From NCBI GenBank assembly GCA_035771165.1, contig JAWNZC010000337.1:4951501-5015500 (forward strand): a stretch of DNA of 64,000 nucleotides, given 5' to 3'. A program made the position numbers and the translations under genes. The number at the start of each line of letters is the position of its first letter. Within the stretch, counting starts at the first letter, position 1. Under the pieces are notes generated by a model. It was not told the origin of the DNA. It ran no database searches and saw only the letters and a list, made by a program, of their open reading frames with translations. Positions 1 to 12,154 of the stretch are shown in pieces. Origin of the DNA: Paragorgia papillata (lineage: Eukaryota; Cnidaria; Anthozoa; Scleralcyonacea; Coralliidae).

Positions 1-330
1 TATATATATATGTACGCTCCTTCATAATTGTTCTATATATATATATATATATATGTACGCTCCTTCACTTCGGTGTTGTTGAGCACTCTGTGAAGTTGCC
101 GTGGGTACCTATTAGCGATAATGCAACGCTCACTACCCTTGTGGAAGTTTGAGCACTCTGGGCCCATGCATACTTCACGCTATCTGAATGTACTTCACCG
201 ATGCTGTCCCACATGCGGTTGTCACCGACGATCGCATGTGTATATAAGTAATTGATGAAATTCATTCAGATTGTTCCAAGCTACACTGATGAGCTGTTGT
301 ACAGCGAAACACCGTGTCTGTAGATTGAAC
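1..330 (-). repeat. Repeat copy inverted relative to 41040-41310, TA microsatellites at its ends
   Basis: The reverse complement of about 60-330 matches 41040-41275 closely, apart from a roughly 30 bp gap. Both copies sit between TA dinucleotide runs and short GTTCAATCTACA motifs. A 66-codon reading frame crosses both copies with several amino-acid changes, so I do not call it a gene. The repeat family is not recognised. Confidence 0.6.
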
Positions 331-341
331 TATATATATAT

Positions 342-854
342 ATATATATGGACAAATATATAAGTACGTTATTGTATAATTTAAATTAAATTGTAGTTCT
401 TTTATAATTTTATAGACTTCTCAATAGCAAGTGTGTGGAATCTCTCCACATTTACAAGAGCCGTCCATCCCTGGCAGACAACAAGAATGCCGACACAGAT
501 ACAAATAAAGTTGGCCTGGCAATATATCGGTATAATTCTTGCAATCACCATGGCTGTGGACTAAACTACTGCTGTTGCACCAGACCTTATTCTTAATGAA
601 TAACACAGTTTCGGCACAAGTGTATTATTAGTATCATGAAGCATTTGAAGGACCCAACTCTATATTTAATTGCTAGTACAGTAACGTTACCACAGTATTG
701 CTTCTTCATAAGGCTTTGCCAAATAGTTTATGTATGCAAATAAAATTTTGTATTATCAGTTATTATTTGTGACCTGAAAATTCAATCAATATCAATATTG
801 CATGTTGTTAAGAAAAGTGATGAATATGCTAACTATGCTTCTCGGATATCAGAA
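342..854. other. No gene recognised
   Basis: AT-rich sequence shared with B (about 44695-45157). A short Cys-rich minus-strand frame at 421-606 is not conserved between copies: four replacement differences in 61 codons. I see no transposon ends. Confidence 0.4.
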
Positions 855-1113
855 TGAGTGTAAATGTTCTTCGAGCTATTTTACTCAGAAAAATTTTCTA
901 AGTTCCCAAGCGGGACTCGAACACACAACCTTCTCGCCGGTGATACATACCATGTCATACATCGAACTCAACCTACGTTCAATTCATCAGAGTCCCATGC
1001 AGTAACTCAATGGTTAGAGCGTCTCACCAGCGATCAGAAGGTTGTGGGTTCGAGTCCCGCTTGGAAACTCAGAAAATTTTCTGAGTAAAATAACTCGAAG
1101 AATATTTACACTC
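855..1113 (+). repeat. Foldback element carrying tRNA-like sequence on both arms
   Basis: The two ends, beginning GAGTGTAAATGTTCTTCGAG and its near complement, form inverted arms of about 65-70 bp. The right arm has RNA polymerase III promoter-like boxes: an A-box-like TAACTCAATGG with TTAGAGCG near 1005-1020 and a B-box GGTTCGAGTCC near 1047-1060. The left arm has the reverse complement of the B-box region near 912-925. The cloverleaf is imperfect (tentative loop CCAGCGA), so this is a tRNA-derived repeat and not a working tRNA. The flanks share ATCAATATTGCATGTTGT at about 791 and 1118. Confidence 0.65.
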
Positions 1114-2082
1114 AATTATCAATATTGCATGTTGTATTCTTTCCCACAAATATTTTAGAAATTTTGGCGAGTTTCCCGACCATAGCCCGATTGACTATGA
1201 TAGCATGATAGATATACAAATTGAATTTCATCAGGCAAAAAAGGGAAAAGTATAAAGCGACTTTATTTGTTGAGAGTAACACAAACGTATTATTTTATAT
1301 TATATTTATTAACGTATTATTTTCAATACTGACAACCCAATGGCCCTCGCCACTCTGCAATGCAGCTAGATTTTGTAGAAATAACTGGAGAAACTATATG
1401 GTGTTCATTTTGCGGAGGGAAGAAAACCAGAGATCCCGATGAAAACCCCCTATGCAGCGAACTAACAACTCCACTTACATGAAGCTAAGTTAGTCACGCT
1501 GCCGCGTACGTATATTCCACACGTTTCGACGTAAAAAAGCGACGCTAATGGGTAGAAATACGCACGCGTTCCGTGAAAATACGAACTGGCGTTTTCGGCG
1601 AAATCGTATCACCTCTCCAAATAAATACCATGCATCCTTCTCCGTCGAAGCGCGCGTCTATACCGCAGAAAATTAACACAATGAACCCTTCTATAGGAAA
1701 ATAGTGAACTTCTTTATGGAAGCGCAACGTTTTTTAGTGCAAAGTTTCATAAAAATTCACACGATAGAGGTATACATGGTGTGAACTCCGGGGGGTGCTC
1801 GCTTCTGGTGCGCTTTTTAGTGCAAAGTTTCACAGAAACTAAAACCAGTGAAAATGTGAAACACTAGTATCAGTCTTTCATATACGACAAATATTTATGT
1901 CGCTTAAAGCTCGTAAAGTCCTAAAGAGCGATAACAGACAGGTTTGTACCTTATCTTAAATCTATGGGTATTTCTTGAAAGATGTGTAAAATTCTATTTA
2001 TCTTAATATACCGAGAATGAAACTAGTTTCCCCCCGGAATAGATTAGAATACCACTGCGCACGCGTGGTTTTGTTTGCGACT
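1114..2082. other. No gene recognised
   Basis: This stretch has short frames but no splice-flanked coding pattern. A 73-codon frame at 1221-1442 is identical at protein level in B (45524-45745), but flanking DNA is equally conserved, so this is not evidence of selection. About 64 bp near 1572-1635 are present in A and missing in B. Confidence 0.4.
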
Positions 2083-2625
2083 GGTCGGCGTTAGATCATA
2101 TTGACTTAACGTACAGTGACGTCACAACTTGGAACTTTAAAAATGGATTGGCGTGCGTGTATTAAACGCGAAGGACAGTATAAGTTTCACGATAAACGTC
2201 CGCGTGTCTTCTTTGACAACTTTCAGTGTTTGATGCAAAAACTAACAAAGAATTCGAATAATGACGACAAGATAAAAGATTGAGTTCTCAGAACTCCTCA
2301 CGAATGGCGCAGACGGACTCCAGATGAGAGAGAATCGGGATATTGATTATTGTTGTTTATATGAATCGTGACTTAATACAAGTGTTTTACCTGACATCCC
2401 TTTTTATAAATAGCAGAAAATCAGATTGAAAGTTGTGCAAATTTCGCATTGACCGTCTCGCCGTCTCGTAACGGCATTTGCATCTTTATAATAAATACAT
2501 ACTCAATATGAATTATTTATTGCAATTTTCCCGCAATAACATCACCACCCGGGTATCTCAAAACGTCCGGTATCGCAAAGTTGTGACGTCACTGTACGTT
2601 AACTCAATATGATCTAACGCCGACC
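2083..2625 (+). mobile_element. Non-autonomous TIR element with a perfect 9-bp target duplication (Mutator-like)
   Basis: The ends are GGTCGGCGTTAGATCATATT and its near-perfect inverted complement, with inverted ends of about 45 bp. TTTGCGACT lies directly outside both ends, a perfect 9-bp target duplication as is usual for Mutator-like elements. The element is too short for a transposase. It holds a 47-codon frame at 2142-2285. The segment B copy is at 46335-46908 with the same duplication, so insertion predates the A/B split. Confidence 0.85.
2142..2285 (+). CDS. Small hypothetical ORF inside the 9-bp-TSD element
   Basis: A 47-residue frame starting MDWRACIKREGQYKF and ending DDKIKD. It lies just inside the left inverted end. 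In B (from 46395) it is open with one His to Gln replacement. No family is recognised. It may be the remnant of a transposase N terminus or a chance frame in a conserved repeat. Confidence 0.3.
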
Positions 2626-4965
2626 TTTGCGACTGGCGAATACAATGGCGGAGAAACGGAAAGGAGCGATCAATTTTCTTCTCGAAACAACGACTTTCTA
2701 GGCTTAGCTGCATGGCTAATTAAATGTGGTCTGGACGAAAGGATTTATTGTCTGCCTAGTGGAAGGTGCGAATAAATATTAAAAGCTTTATATTCAACTT
2801 TAATATGGTCTGGCATGTTGACGATGTTGTGAAGTCAGTTTGTGGACTGTTGTTGGTTCGTGTCTGTTATATTTTACACGAGTGGCGCTCGAGCAGTTTT
2901 GCACGTCAGCTCAATAACAAATTCTCTATGCTGGAGATTGTAGACTGTCTTCGCATTTTGATTTGGCGTTCAATAAACAACTGTACGAAGAACCCTGGCC
3001 ATATATTAAACATGAATGTTTAAGTTCTACACAGAGGAAGTACGACGCTCTTCCCACAATGCATTGCGCTTGAACCATATTATCAATTTCGCAGCGGAAA
3101 TGCTTCACTTCATGAACTTTCGAGGAGTGAACGTGATTTGAAAAATAGTGTTAACGTTTGTGGTGCTTAGAACACTTTGGTTTGGGACTCGCATGAAGTT
3201 ATTTATATTTATTTTGTAACCCAGCAGTACTTCGACGTTTATTATTTCGCCTGATTTGCCGCTATTCACGAATTTACATCTGATTCTCTGATCAAGGTGA
3301 CTGCTCGTCGCTCGAGGATCAGATATTATCAACATTGCTGTCTCATCATGCCTCTGAATAGTAATGCGTTTCTAATTTGACACTTCAATACTTTTTTATT
3401 GCTTTGTTTATGCACTTGAGTAATAACCGTCTTGATCTTAGATTTTGACTTGATCTAAATCATAGGGTATATTTGATATTTTTGTTCAAACTTTTGTTCA
3501 TTTTGAAATGAGTTCATTATGTTGTCATTGACGACTACTAGCTTTACCTCAAGTTAATAAGTCTATCTACTTAAGAACTGTTGGTATGTTCGTGCATACA
3601 GTTTCTTACCTTTAAAAACAAGTGGGTCAGGAAAACATGTCTGATTGTTTATACAGAAAATCAAGATACTGTACATGTATGGATTTTATTAATTCTGTCC
3701 CAGGGAAGAAATGATAATATAATCCAGTGGACCAACACATTTTAATTTAATTCAGTTCAAGACCCACGTTCTTCCCACATAATTAACTTTACTTTCCTCC
3801 TAAAATTTAGTTCCCCAAAAGCCATGTTATATTATTCAGTCTTTCACAAGCATATATCAGTCAGTGACACACTAGTAGTAGTCAGTACGTGTCACATACA
3901 GTAAGCATAAAACTAGAGGAAAGGGGGTTAACCCTTTCTTTCCTAGAGGTGAAAGGAAAGGGGCTTAACCCTTTCTTTCCAACTTGATGAGTAAAATCAT
4001 CTGGCATTAGAGTCAAATAATGAAGGGGGCATTTTGGGTGGCACAGGAGGGAAAGGAGTTGAATCATTTTCATCAAAAATCCCCTTCTGATAATTTCTTG
4101 CAAAAAGCTACCACGCCCAATAGTGATACAATTCTCCTCTCAATAATTATATCACCAATACATTTTGTTATATAGACTTCTATAGCTTTAATATCTTTGT
4201 AATATTAATCAAAGAGTACTACACAGCTTTAAAATGTATTTTAAAGTAATGTAAAAGATCCCAAAAAAAATCAAGTGACCGAGGCAATTCTGTTGTGCAA
4301 CTTTAGTATCCACTTTCCCCTGCTCTTTAATTTGTGAAACCTGCATGTGGTTGGGACCTGGTATGAAATGTTTTTCATGAAGAAGGTTTCCAGAAAACTT
4401 TCTGCAGGAACAAAAATTGAGCATGAACCTGTAAACATGAAATATACCAGTACCATTACTCAGTAAATCTCTGTATTTCACAACAACAAATGGTATGTCA
4501 TGGGGGTAATGTGGAGTGAAAATTCATGCACAAACAAGACAACTTGCTGTCACAGGATGACCTTAAGAACAATTACAACTCCTACAGCGATCTATGGACA
4601 GCATGCACACATAAATTTGTTGAATGAAGAAATAGCTAGATAGCCCGAAGTACAAAAGTTGGCACCACATAATATTGAATTAAAACAACAGGTTTTTCTT
4701 ATTTTTTATGTATAAAATAAATACACAATCAATACATGTAAAAGTCCTAGTTTAATACAATAGAGCTAAATTATGAAATAGGCTTTCAAATGAGCTACGG
4801 AATCAAAGAAAACAAAGCGCGAAATCAAAACAACGCTCATTTCGACAACTGGAGGAGTGAAACGATGTGAAACGGATTATCCCAGAGTCTCTCGTTTCCC
4901 GGGTGGGGAACGTGGGCTCTGGGAACGAGATTGGGAGCAACAAGGAAGGTTTTTATACCCACAGA
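2626..4965. other. No gene recognised; contains a TTAACCCTTTC-type repeat
   Basis: No convincing exon. From about 3925 there are tandem copies of a TTAACCCTTTCTTTCC motif, followed by a module reading TAAAATCATCTGGCATTAG at 3992-4010. The module is related to ones at 11704, 15323, 25918 and 30513. An ATGGCGGAG start-like frame of 18 codons near 2645 goes nowhere. The same content lies in B at 46909-49251. Confidence 0.4.
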
Positions 4966-5201
4966 CAACCTCGTACCCAGGGTCTTATCTCCGCTCCCCC
5001 GCCCCCGCCCACCGCTGCGAAAAGACCCTGGTCCAGGCTGGTCACGTGCTGCCCAAAATATGGGCAGTACAAAATAAATTTAGTGTGGGTAGGGTGGTTA
5101 CAAAAAACGTTCTCGACTTACCGACCGGAGTAGTGTTTATACAAAACGCAAAACATCTGGCCAGATGAAATGTCACGACTCACGAAAGGTGCACAAGCAA
5201 A
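4966..5201 (+). mobile_element. Left half of a TIR element with CAACCTCGTACCCAGGG end (right half missing)
   Basis: The end CAACCTCGTACCCAGGGTCT is identical to the left end of the complete B element at 49252-50803, but the A sequence jumps after GTGCACAA near 5200 to the segment's unique DNA. The remaining 1.3 kb, the right inverted end and about 450 bp of flank are absent. The left flank ACCCACAGA is the left target duplication of the B copy. Confidence 0.75.
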
Positions 5202-8200
5202 TAATCATCACACGATCGTAATTTGTAAAGGCAACAAAAACTCATGTATCTTTACATTCACTTGGCAGATTTTAGTCAATTTTGATCTGGATCGACTGGA
5301 CGTCACACGATACGTATTAGTATCGGAACTCTTGAGATGCACCAAGCTTTTTATTCAAAAATTTCGAGGAGTTCAAAAAGATCTCTTGATGTTATTAAAC
5401 AGACCGGAAAACAATAGCGACTGGGGCACAAAAGCGTCAGTATTCATGTTTATCGGAGTTTATAATTTTTTTTTTCCTTCTTGACAAGAGAAAATGACTC
5501 TTTAAGAATCTCTCGAGATTCTATATTGGGTTGTTTGTCTAAGTTTTGGCTTGTATTATTTTATTATTGGGCTTTGCTTTAGAAAATGGGCTGGCAGGTT
5601 GCGGGGTTAGCAGCTCTGTCCGTACACGTGGCAAAAATTGTTATTATCTTTGACTAGAAACTTTGCACTATCCTTGGGATCTAGTTTTGTCTGTGACAGT
5701 CAATTAACGATATGGTCACTGAGTATTGTAAGTAGACGTTTATTACGCCATGAGTGTAGATACGTCGAAGGTGAGTCACCTTGTAGTTTGTTTACATGCC
5801 AGGTGTCATTAGGCGTGGAAGGCCAATTATAGGGTTTGACGGCAGACGTTCTTTCTCCTGTATTTTACTAAACTCTATTTAAATATTCATTATATGCATG
5901 ATAAAATGATTGCATTCTGATTGGTGGGAGCAGTGCAATTATTTTATTAATTGCACTGCAGTGCAATTGATGTAAAGCTGGGAGAAGGCCCTTTTCAAAT
6001 ATTACTCGTAGTGTAAATCCTTAATATATTGCACTCGCTATCATATGATTACCTTTACTAATAACACTAAACAATATTTATTTTTACTAAACGTTTTACT
6101 AAACTAAGTTATTCATTTTAAACTAGGATTCGTATGGCACAAGGTGCAAAACCTGTACATTAATTTTGACTTCGTTTGTGTTTTTTTGCTCATGCCATTT
6201 TATCCACCCAAGTGAATTGAGTGAAATTTCAGATTGCCCAGTTTCATTACCTCACCTCAACAAGCTATCCATTCTCTCATATACAGTTGTCGGTTGCTTC
6301 TTTTCGGTCCACTTTTTTCTTCCTTGCATTATTTCTTCCAGAAATAGCACATTTTCACTGCATAATATACAAGCAGCCGTCATGTTGTTTGTTTCAGTAA
6401 TCTAACTTTCAATTGACTAATTACATGCAGGGAAACATTTCTTCCATTTCTTGTATTACTAGCTATCAATAGTCAGACAAGACTTGTAATTAAAAATCAG
6501 TGTGCAAAACTATTAATTAAAATATCGGGGTTATAAAGCCATCTGGCAAATGGCAAATGGCAAATTTTTCATACAGTTGTTTTATATTGCACCAACAGGC
6601 AACGCAAAGTGTCAAAGCAGAAAAAAATGACGCGTAAGTGTTGTTCAGCGTCGTCTGTGTTCATAAAGAATTTGTTACCCTTGGTCATCGCTTTTTCATC
6701 TTGTATGGGAATTCAAAGACAAGTCGTGTTTCGTCGAGTAACAAACGGTTAGTCCGACATCTTAGTATGTTAATTTATACTGTACTTTTAGGAAATAATC
6801 AGTCTTATCATTTTACTGAGTTAAAACTTTTGGAACAGTACAATAAAAAGTTGGGATGACCACGCATTTAAATTAATTTCTAAAACTGATTTAGCCTTTT
6901 TTCACGTAAACACGTTTTACGCCTTTCAAGCATAGAACATTAATATCCACTTCTTTACTTTAATTCATCAAGCTGTACGTAATTAGCCTGTTACATGTAA
7001 CATTTTTATTCACAAGCGTTTTTAGTGCGTGAGCCGCAATCGATCTGTTCGCGTTCGAGCCCGTTCTTAAAAACTTTCGATTGTCCTGAAATGTTGGTTG
7101 GGCTTCTACTCAATCGCGACAAATTTCTATAAACTGAACCAGAAAAGAAAGGGTTACGTTAATTGTTTGGTTTCAGCCTTGTCGGTCACGACACATCAGA
7201 GCATTCCCTCTAAGAGAGAAGCTTCTCCGTTGAATAAGTGAAAGAGATGAAACTTCTTATTAATTAAGGCTTATTTGTAGGCATCTTCAAAGTAGCGAAA
7301 CTTTTCTCACTGAAATCATATCACAACCGGAGAAGCTGTGACAGTGAAATGTGAACGGGCAACATATAATGAGACGTCTGGTTGCTTATACTTCAAGCTC
7401 CAAAGATAAACGACAATACTACCTGACAAGCTTTAATTGACTGTCTTAGAAGCATCTCTTACACGAGAACATTCTATCTCCTCCAATGAAAATTTTTAGT
7501 CGCGTTTATTGTGACCGTTCCGAATGTGGAAGACAAAATAGGTTTTTAGCCTCTTTATTTCCAAACTAACTGAATTTTACTGACCAATTTACCAATGTAT
7601 TCACCTTTTAATTTCCCAACAATTAAGATATGTTATTCCTTGCAAACCCTTGCAGTTTTACTGGTTTTACCGACCAAGTAAACACACAGTACACGTGCAC
7701 TGTCCACCCCTCCCTCACACTCACACAAATACAACCATGCACCTGCACGGCAGTATATGTAAGCACTGCAAATGTTGCACAGCTGATCAAATCAAATTTA
7801 TGCATCTCTAATTAGTTCTTCCAAACAGATAAAGAGAACTGCTTTACCTTTTCCAATTTTCTCAATATTGCTCACCGCCTGTTTAAGTTGTTTTGCAACT
7901 CATACATGCGCTAGCGAGCCAACAACAGCTGAATAACAGTGTTAAACAGCCAGAAACTGTATGTTTTTATAGATCCAAATCTATACTTTGGAGCCCGCCA
8001 GTTTTTTTGGAAAATGATGCGTGCGCGATACCCTAAAACTCGCCTATTGCCGTTATTGTAACACAGTGTAATTTACCTGTTTAATTAAATTAATTTGTAC
8101 AAGCATTCAATTATATTATGACAATTTATTGCTCAGAATTAGTGAAATTTATTTAATAAATTCATTATTTTAGTTACTACGGCGGCCATCTGGCGGTCAT

Positions 8201-10029
8201 TAATTAGATTGCTGTGTGCTGTTAAAATGTTGGTATACTGCAAACATAATCAGAAAACATAATGCCCAAATTTTTTCGGGAAGGCTTTCGTCAGGTATTG
8301 AAAACGTGTAGGGGATATAGAACGAAATGCTAACTTAGTAACATATAATCATGCATGTGAGAAAAATAAGCCGGTTTTAGTTTTACCAGAACAAATAACA
8401 ATAACAATAACAATAATGGTAATAAAATAAAAAGTCATTAATATTTGGTGTCTTTAAAATACACATGCATGAAACAAAAAATAAGTTTGTCTTATTCAAA
8501 AAAAAAGAACTTAAAATTACTGAGTAACTTCTTTTGCAGATTTCGGTTTCCTTGACTCGCTGTTGACGTATTTCAGTTTCTTTGATATGCAAATTTAACA
8601 ACTTGATGTAACACATGCATATATAATGACATATCGGAAAAGGTTATATATCTTAATTGCTAGTATTAAATATAATTACTTGAAAATGATCCACATGTTT
8701 GGTCTCTCGGGGAGAAACACATGCACACGATTTCTTTAAATTGATTTGGATTGGTATAATAACAATATTTTTCAAATAAGATAGCACATTTTTTTGTTTC
8801 ATGTGCACTTTTTCACTCTTCAGACCTGAGGTTTGCCACCTGCTATTGCTAGAACAAAACAATGTAAATACAGTAACTAGTTTAGTTAAATAAATACGTA
8901 AATAAATAAAATCTGGTTAAATAGTTCAAGTTTTAAAAATGAAACGTTTTCCAATTTCCTGTAAATGGAAAGAAATGGAGAGAAAGCACAAACTAGTTTC
9001 ATCTCAGGGGCAATTCAGGTTTGACAGGTTTGTCAACATCATTGTTCCTTACGAAGCAAAAATGTCTAGAAAATATCTGTGAGAAAGCGCGTACCAGTTT
9101 CACCGATGTGCGGAGCATTACAATTACCAGGTGCATGTAAGTTTAAAAAATTGTGAAAGAGGAGGTGCATGTAAACCTAGACGAATAAGAAAGTGGTCAT
9201 CACAGATTTCTTTTTTATTTTCTGCCAAAAGATGTCAATTTTTTGGGTGAAAATGGCTAACGATGTCACCAGATCGTTTCAATTCGTTTCTAACGTCGTA
9301 GCTAAGGTATAAAATGAAAATACTAGAAGTTTTAAGGAATTTTATTATTTAGTAGCTGGGGTACCCTTCCTCTGAAAAAGAATAAACCAATTGTAGAGAG
9401 AATTCTGACATATCTGACCAGCTAAATTTTAACTTAATTCTGAGAGGATAGTTAACCCCCTCCATTAATCCTTTCATTAATTCCCCCCGCGCCCGCATTC
9501 AGGTCGGCTCGCGGCTCGCCACCCGCTCTCCTCGTCCCTCCACCCCCAGCCCCTAAAAGGGACTGTAGCACAGTCTAGCATGACTGTAAAACTAGCTGTT
9601 TAGTGTACGTTACACCCCTGGCCATGTTAATCAGTTTCAGCGTTCAGAATCCATCTGTTTGGCATCCAGAGCATTTTGGCAAAGGTGTGTGCTTTGATTC
9701 AGTCTATTTTTGTTTGTAACAAAAGTTGATTTAATTAGAAAAGTCCATCAATCTTCACAATGCATCCACACCATCGCAAAAAATCGAATATTCTCACTCG
9801 AAAACATGTAGATGTATCGGCCAGATACATCTACATGAACAAACAGACAAGCGAACGATCGCGGTATGAATATTGGTTTATACAATAACGTGACTTCTGT
9901 GTGCATATTACTGTTGTGTACCATGATCTGTTAAAGCCTTAAAGGATACACACGCAAATGACCTCAAATCCACGTCAGATCATATCAGCAGCCTTGTCTT
10001 TTTTCATGACTCAAAAATCCTTCAATTGG
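5202..10029. other. Long stretch without a recognised gene
   Basis: It contains a palindrome ATTGCACTGCAGTGCAAT near 5950, a CAAATGG short tandem near 6543, and an A-only 382 bp at 6256-6637. A simple ATAACA run lies near 8393-8417. A hairpin CATGTAGATGTATC/GATACATCTACATG lies at 9803-9837. The same sequence is in B at 51257-55728. Frames of 60-104 codons here lack domain resemblance. Confidence 0.4.
6256..6637 (+). other. 382 bp present in A, absent in B
   Basis: The B junction reads CCTCAC then GTGTTGTTCAG at 52310-52325, while A has 382 bp between them. There are no clear inverted ends and no target duplication, so this looks like a deletion in B and not an insertion in A. Confidence 0.6.
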
Positions 10030-10962
10030 TGGCTTTCACGTGACGTCACGGTGGCCATATTTGCGCCCCAAAACAATAAAACGGCGGCCCAACCTCGTCC
10101 CCAGGGCGTTTGGGGAAGGAAGCGGGCAGGCCGATCAAACGCCCTGGCAAAGGCTGGAATCACGTGAGAAAATATTCCAATATATTTGGAAAATTTTCCC
10201 GCCAGATTTACCACCGGGCTTCCGGTCGTATGTACGTCCGCTTAAATATTTGAATGAACTGAATTAATTAAATAAGCCGTTGTACAAGTCAATACAATTT
10301 ATTGTCTCTACGAGAAATCCAACATGCTAAAATAGCTCAAAATAACCTTAACACACTGAAATAAACAAAATACACTTTCCTGGGTTGTTGTTTGTGGCGA
10401 ATTTGCGATGATATGTTGGTTTGAAGAGTTTCGTGATTGCTGCAGACCAAGCCGTAATAATAATATTGACGGGTTGTTATTCTGGAGCAATCACGAAACT
10501 TAACCAACATATCATCGCAAACTCATCACAAACAACAACCCAGGAAAGTGTATTTTGTTTATTTCAGTGTGTTAAGGTCGTTATTTTGAGCTATTTTAGC
10601 ATGTTGGATTTCTCGTAGAGACAATAAATGGTATTGACTTGTACAACGGCTTATTTAATGAATTCATTCATCATTCATGAAACATTCAAATATATAAGCT
10701 GACGTACATAAACCGGAAGCCCGGTGATCAATCTGGCGGGAAAATTTTCCAAATATATTGGAATATTTTCTCACGTGATTCCAGCCTTTGCCAGGGCGTT
10801 TGATCGGCATTCTCGCTTCCTTCCTCAAACGCCCTGGGGACGAGGTTGACGGCGGCCATATTTGTGTCCTAAATGAATCCCATTGGGATTTAGCTCTATT
10901 CTTATTCACAAATTTCCTATTGTTTTAGCAATCCAATATGGCTGTCGGTCACGTGGGTGAAA
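10030..10962 (+). mobile_element. Host TIR element with TTTCACGTGACGTCAC-like ends, split by a nested foldback
   Basis: Outside the nested element at 10090-10848, the left part reads CTTTCACGTGACGTCACGG and GGCCATATTTG, and the right part ends GGTCACGTGGGTGAAA. These form short inverted ends (TTTCACGTG/CACGTGGGTGAAA). Related sequence lies at 37376-37530. The ends of this host element are estimated. Confidence 0.5.
10090..10848 (+). mobile_element. Foldback element with CAACCTCGTCCCCAGGGCG ends and perfect 9-bp TSD
   Basis: The two halves of this 759 bp element are near-complete inverted copies meeting near 10470. ACGGCGGCC lies immediately outside both ends, a perfect 9-bp target duplication. 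It is nested in another TIR element, whose sequence GGCGGCCATATTTG resumes on the right. The B copy is at 55788-56533; its right duplication has changed at the last base. Frames inside are mirror images of one another and not genes. Confidence 0.85.
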
Positions 10963-11668
10963 CCCAAGAATAAACCGCTTGAGTTTGTATTGTATGAAAC
11001 AAATAAATTACATTTTTTAATAGATCACAGAAGACGTAACAGCATGTAAAGAACAGTCACGCCACTCGACTTCCTCCCGTCTCGTACTTTTTTGTTGTTT
11101 ACGTATCCGTGCTGTGACATTTGTTATCTATTACAGTATATTACGTACAGTAAAAAATGTAATATATTAAATAACTTATGTACTCGGCGGCCCATGTCAC
11201 CAGTGTGTGGACAACAGGTTTTAAACGTTTATGAACTTTTTGATGATTTTAAACTTTGGTAAAGAAAGATCACTTGTCAGTTATATGTATGTGTGTATAT
11301 AAACTATTTATATGAGATTTGTGGACCATTTTTAACGAAATCTTGTTGCGACGACATGTGTGTTGCCGTTAAAATCGTTTTTAAAAATTGATTTAATTTC
11401 AAATTTATTTTGAACTGATAATTTCAAACTTGAGCTATTTCCATCGTGTTTTTCAGTCTAACTTATTAAACATTACCTTATCAAGTAGCATATTTTTATA
11501 TCAATGCATCCTTTTTAAACTATAAGGAACACTCCAAAACAATAATTATGTTGATAGAGAAGATATATCGACTTTTGATATTTGTTTGAATTTTATGTAT
11601 GTTTTTTCTCAGTCAAGAAGCGCTGGTAGTTTTCTAATAAATAAAAAATGTTTACATAATAAATCTAT
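10963..11668. other. No gene recognised
   Basis: AT-rich, with no recognised exon or transposon end. Presumed upstream or intronic DNA of the PAN-EGF-fibrinogen-like gene, whose signal-peptide exon I could not find. Confidence 0.35.
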
Positions 11669-11769
11669 TAACTCATTCCTGTCCGAGGGCTTCCCCAGAG
11701 ATGAATAAAATCGTCTGGCGTTAGCCAGAATAAAATACTAAAGACCAATTCGGACAGGAAAGAGTTAAT
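11669..11769 (+). mobile_element. Short TIR element (about 100 bp) carrying the AAATCGTCTGGCGTTAG module
   Basis: TTAACTCATTCCTGTCCGA on the left is mirrored by TCGGACAGGAAAGAGTTAA on the right. The core holds GAATAAAATCGTCTGGCGTT. B copy at about 57353-57453. Related modules occur at 3992, 15323, 25918 and 30513, so this is one dispersed short-repeat family. Confidence 0.65.
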
Positions 11770-11917
11770 ACTTTTAATTCTAAAGCAATTTTGTATAAAG
11801 AACTGGAAACTAGAAAAACAAGTTCACCTAAATACATACATGAGATTATCACCTGTTCAGGAATTTAGAATGGAATAATCTAGATTGTTAAAAATATTTT
11901 ATTGTTTTTTTCTAAAG

Positions 11918-12154
11918 GAAATCATCTGACATCGAATGTTAGTTATATCAAGCCACAACGTGGCATCCATGATGGACTGTGGTCAGCATTGTCTTCAAAG
12001 TGAAATATGCGCTGGTATTATTTACCCTTCGCAAAGCAAAAACGACAAGAAAAATTGCCAACTTACAAGTAAAGATTTTAAGCCTGAGGACTATGACCAG
12101 GAAACAAACAATGCTAATGACTGGACATTTTACAAAGCTCTGGATAAATTATCG
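11918..12154 (+). CDS. PAN/apple-like exon, copy A, frameshifted
   Basis: The exon follows TTTTTTCTAAAG and ends before GTAATG. The domain begins near SHNVASMMDCGQHC and includes CAGIIYP and NCQLTS; four cysteines are spaced as in PAN/apple domains. A has a tandem GTTA (AATGTTAGTTATATC) where B reads AATGTTATATC. This shifts the frame just before the domain and produces an early stop. Confidence 0.7.

Noticed and set aside
421..606. Cys-rich 61-codon minus-strand frame, also in B at 44773-44958
   Set aside because: Four replacement differences, one of them at a Cys, between otherwise near-identical copies; no splice sites or signal peptide.
1000..1075. A tRNA gene
   Set aside because: A and B boxes are present, but stems are imperfect and the sequence is part of a repeated foldback.
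2766..3023. 85-codon frame conserved in B at 47049
   Set aside because: Conservation equals that of flanking DNA; no domain, start context or splice evidence.
5170..5484. 104-codon frame after the half element in A
   Set aside because: It spans the deletion junction of A and is not continuous in B.
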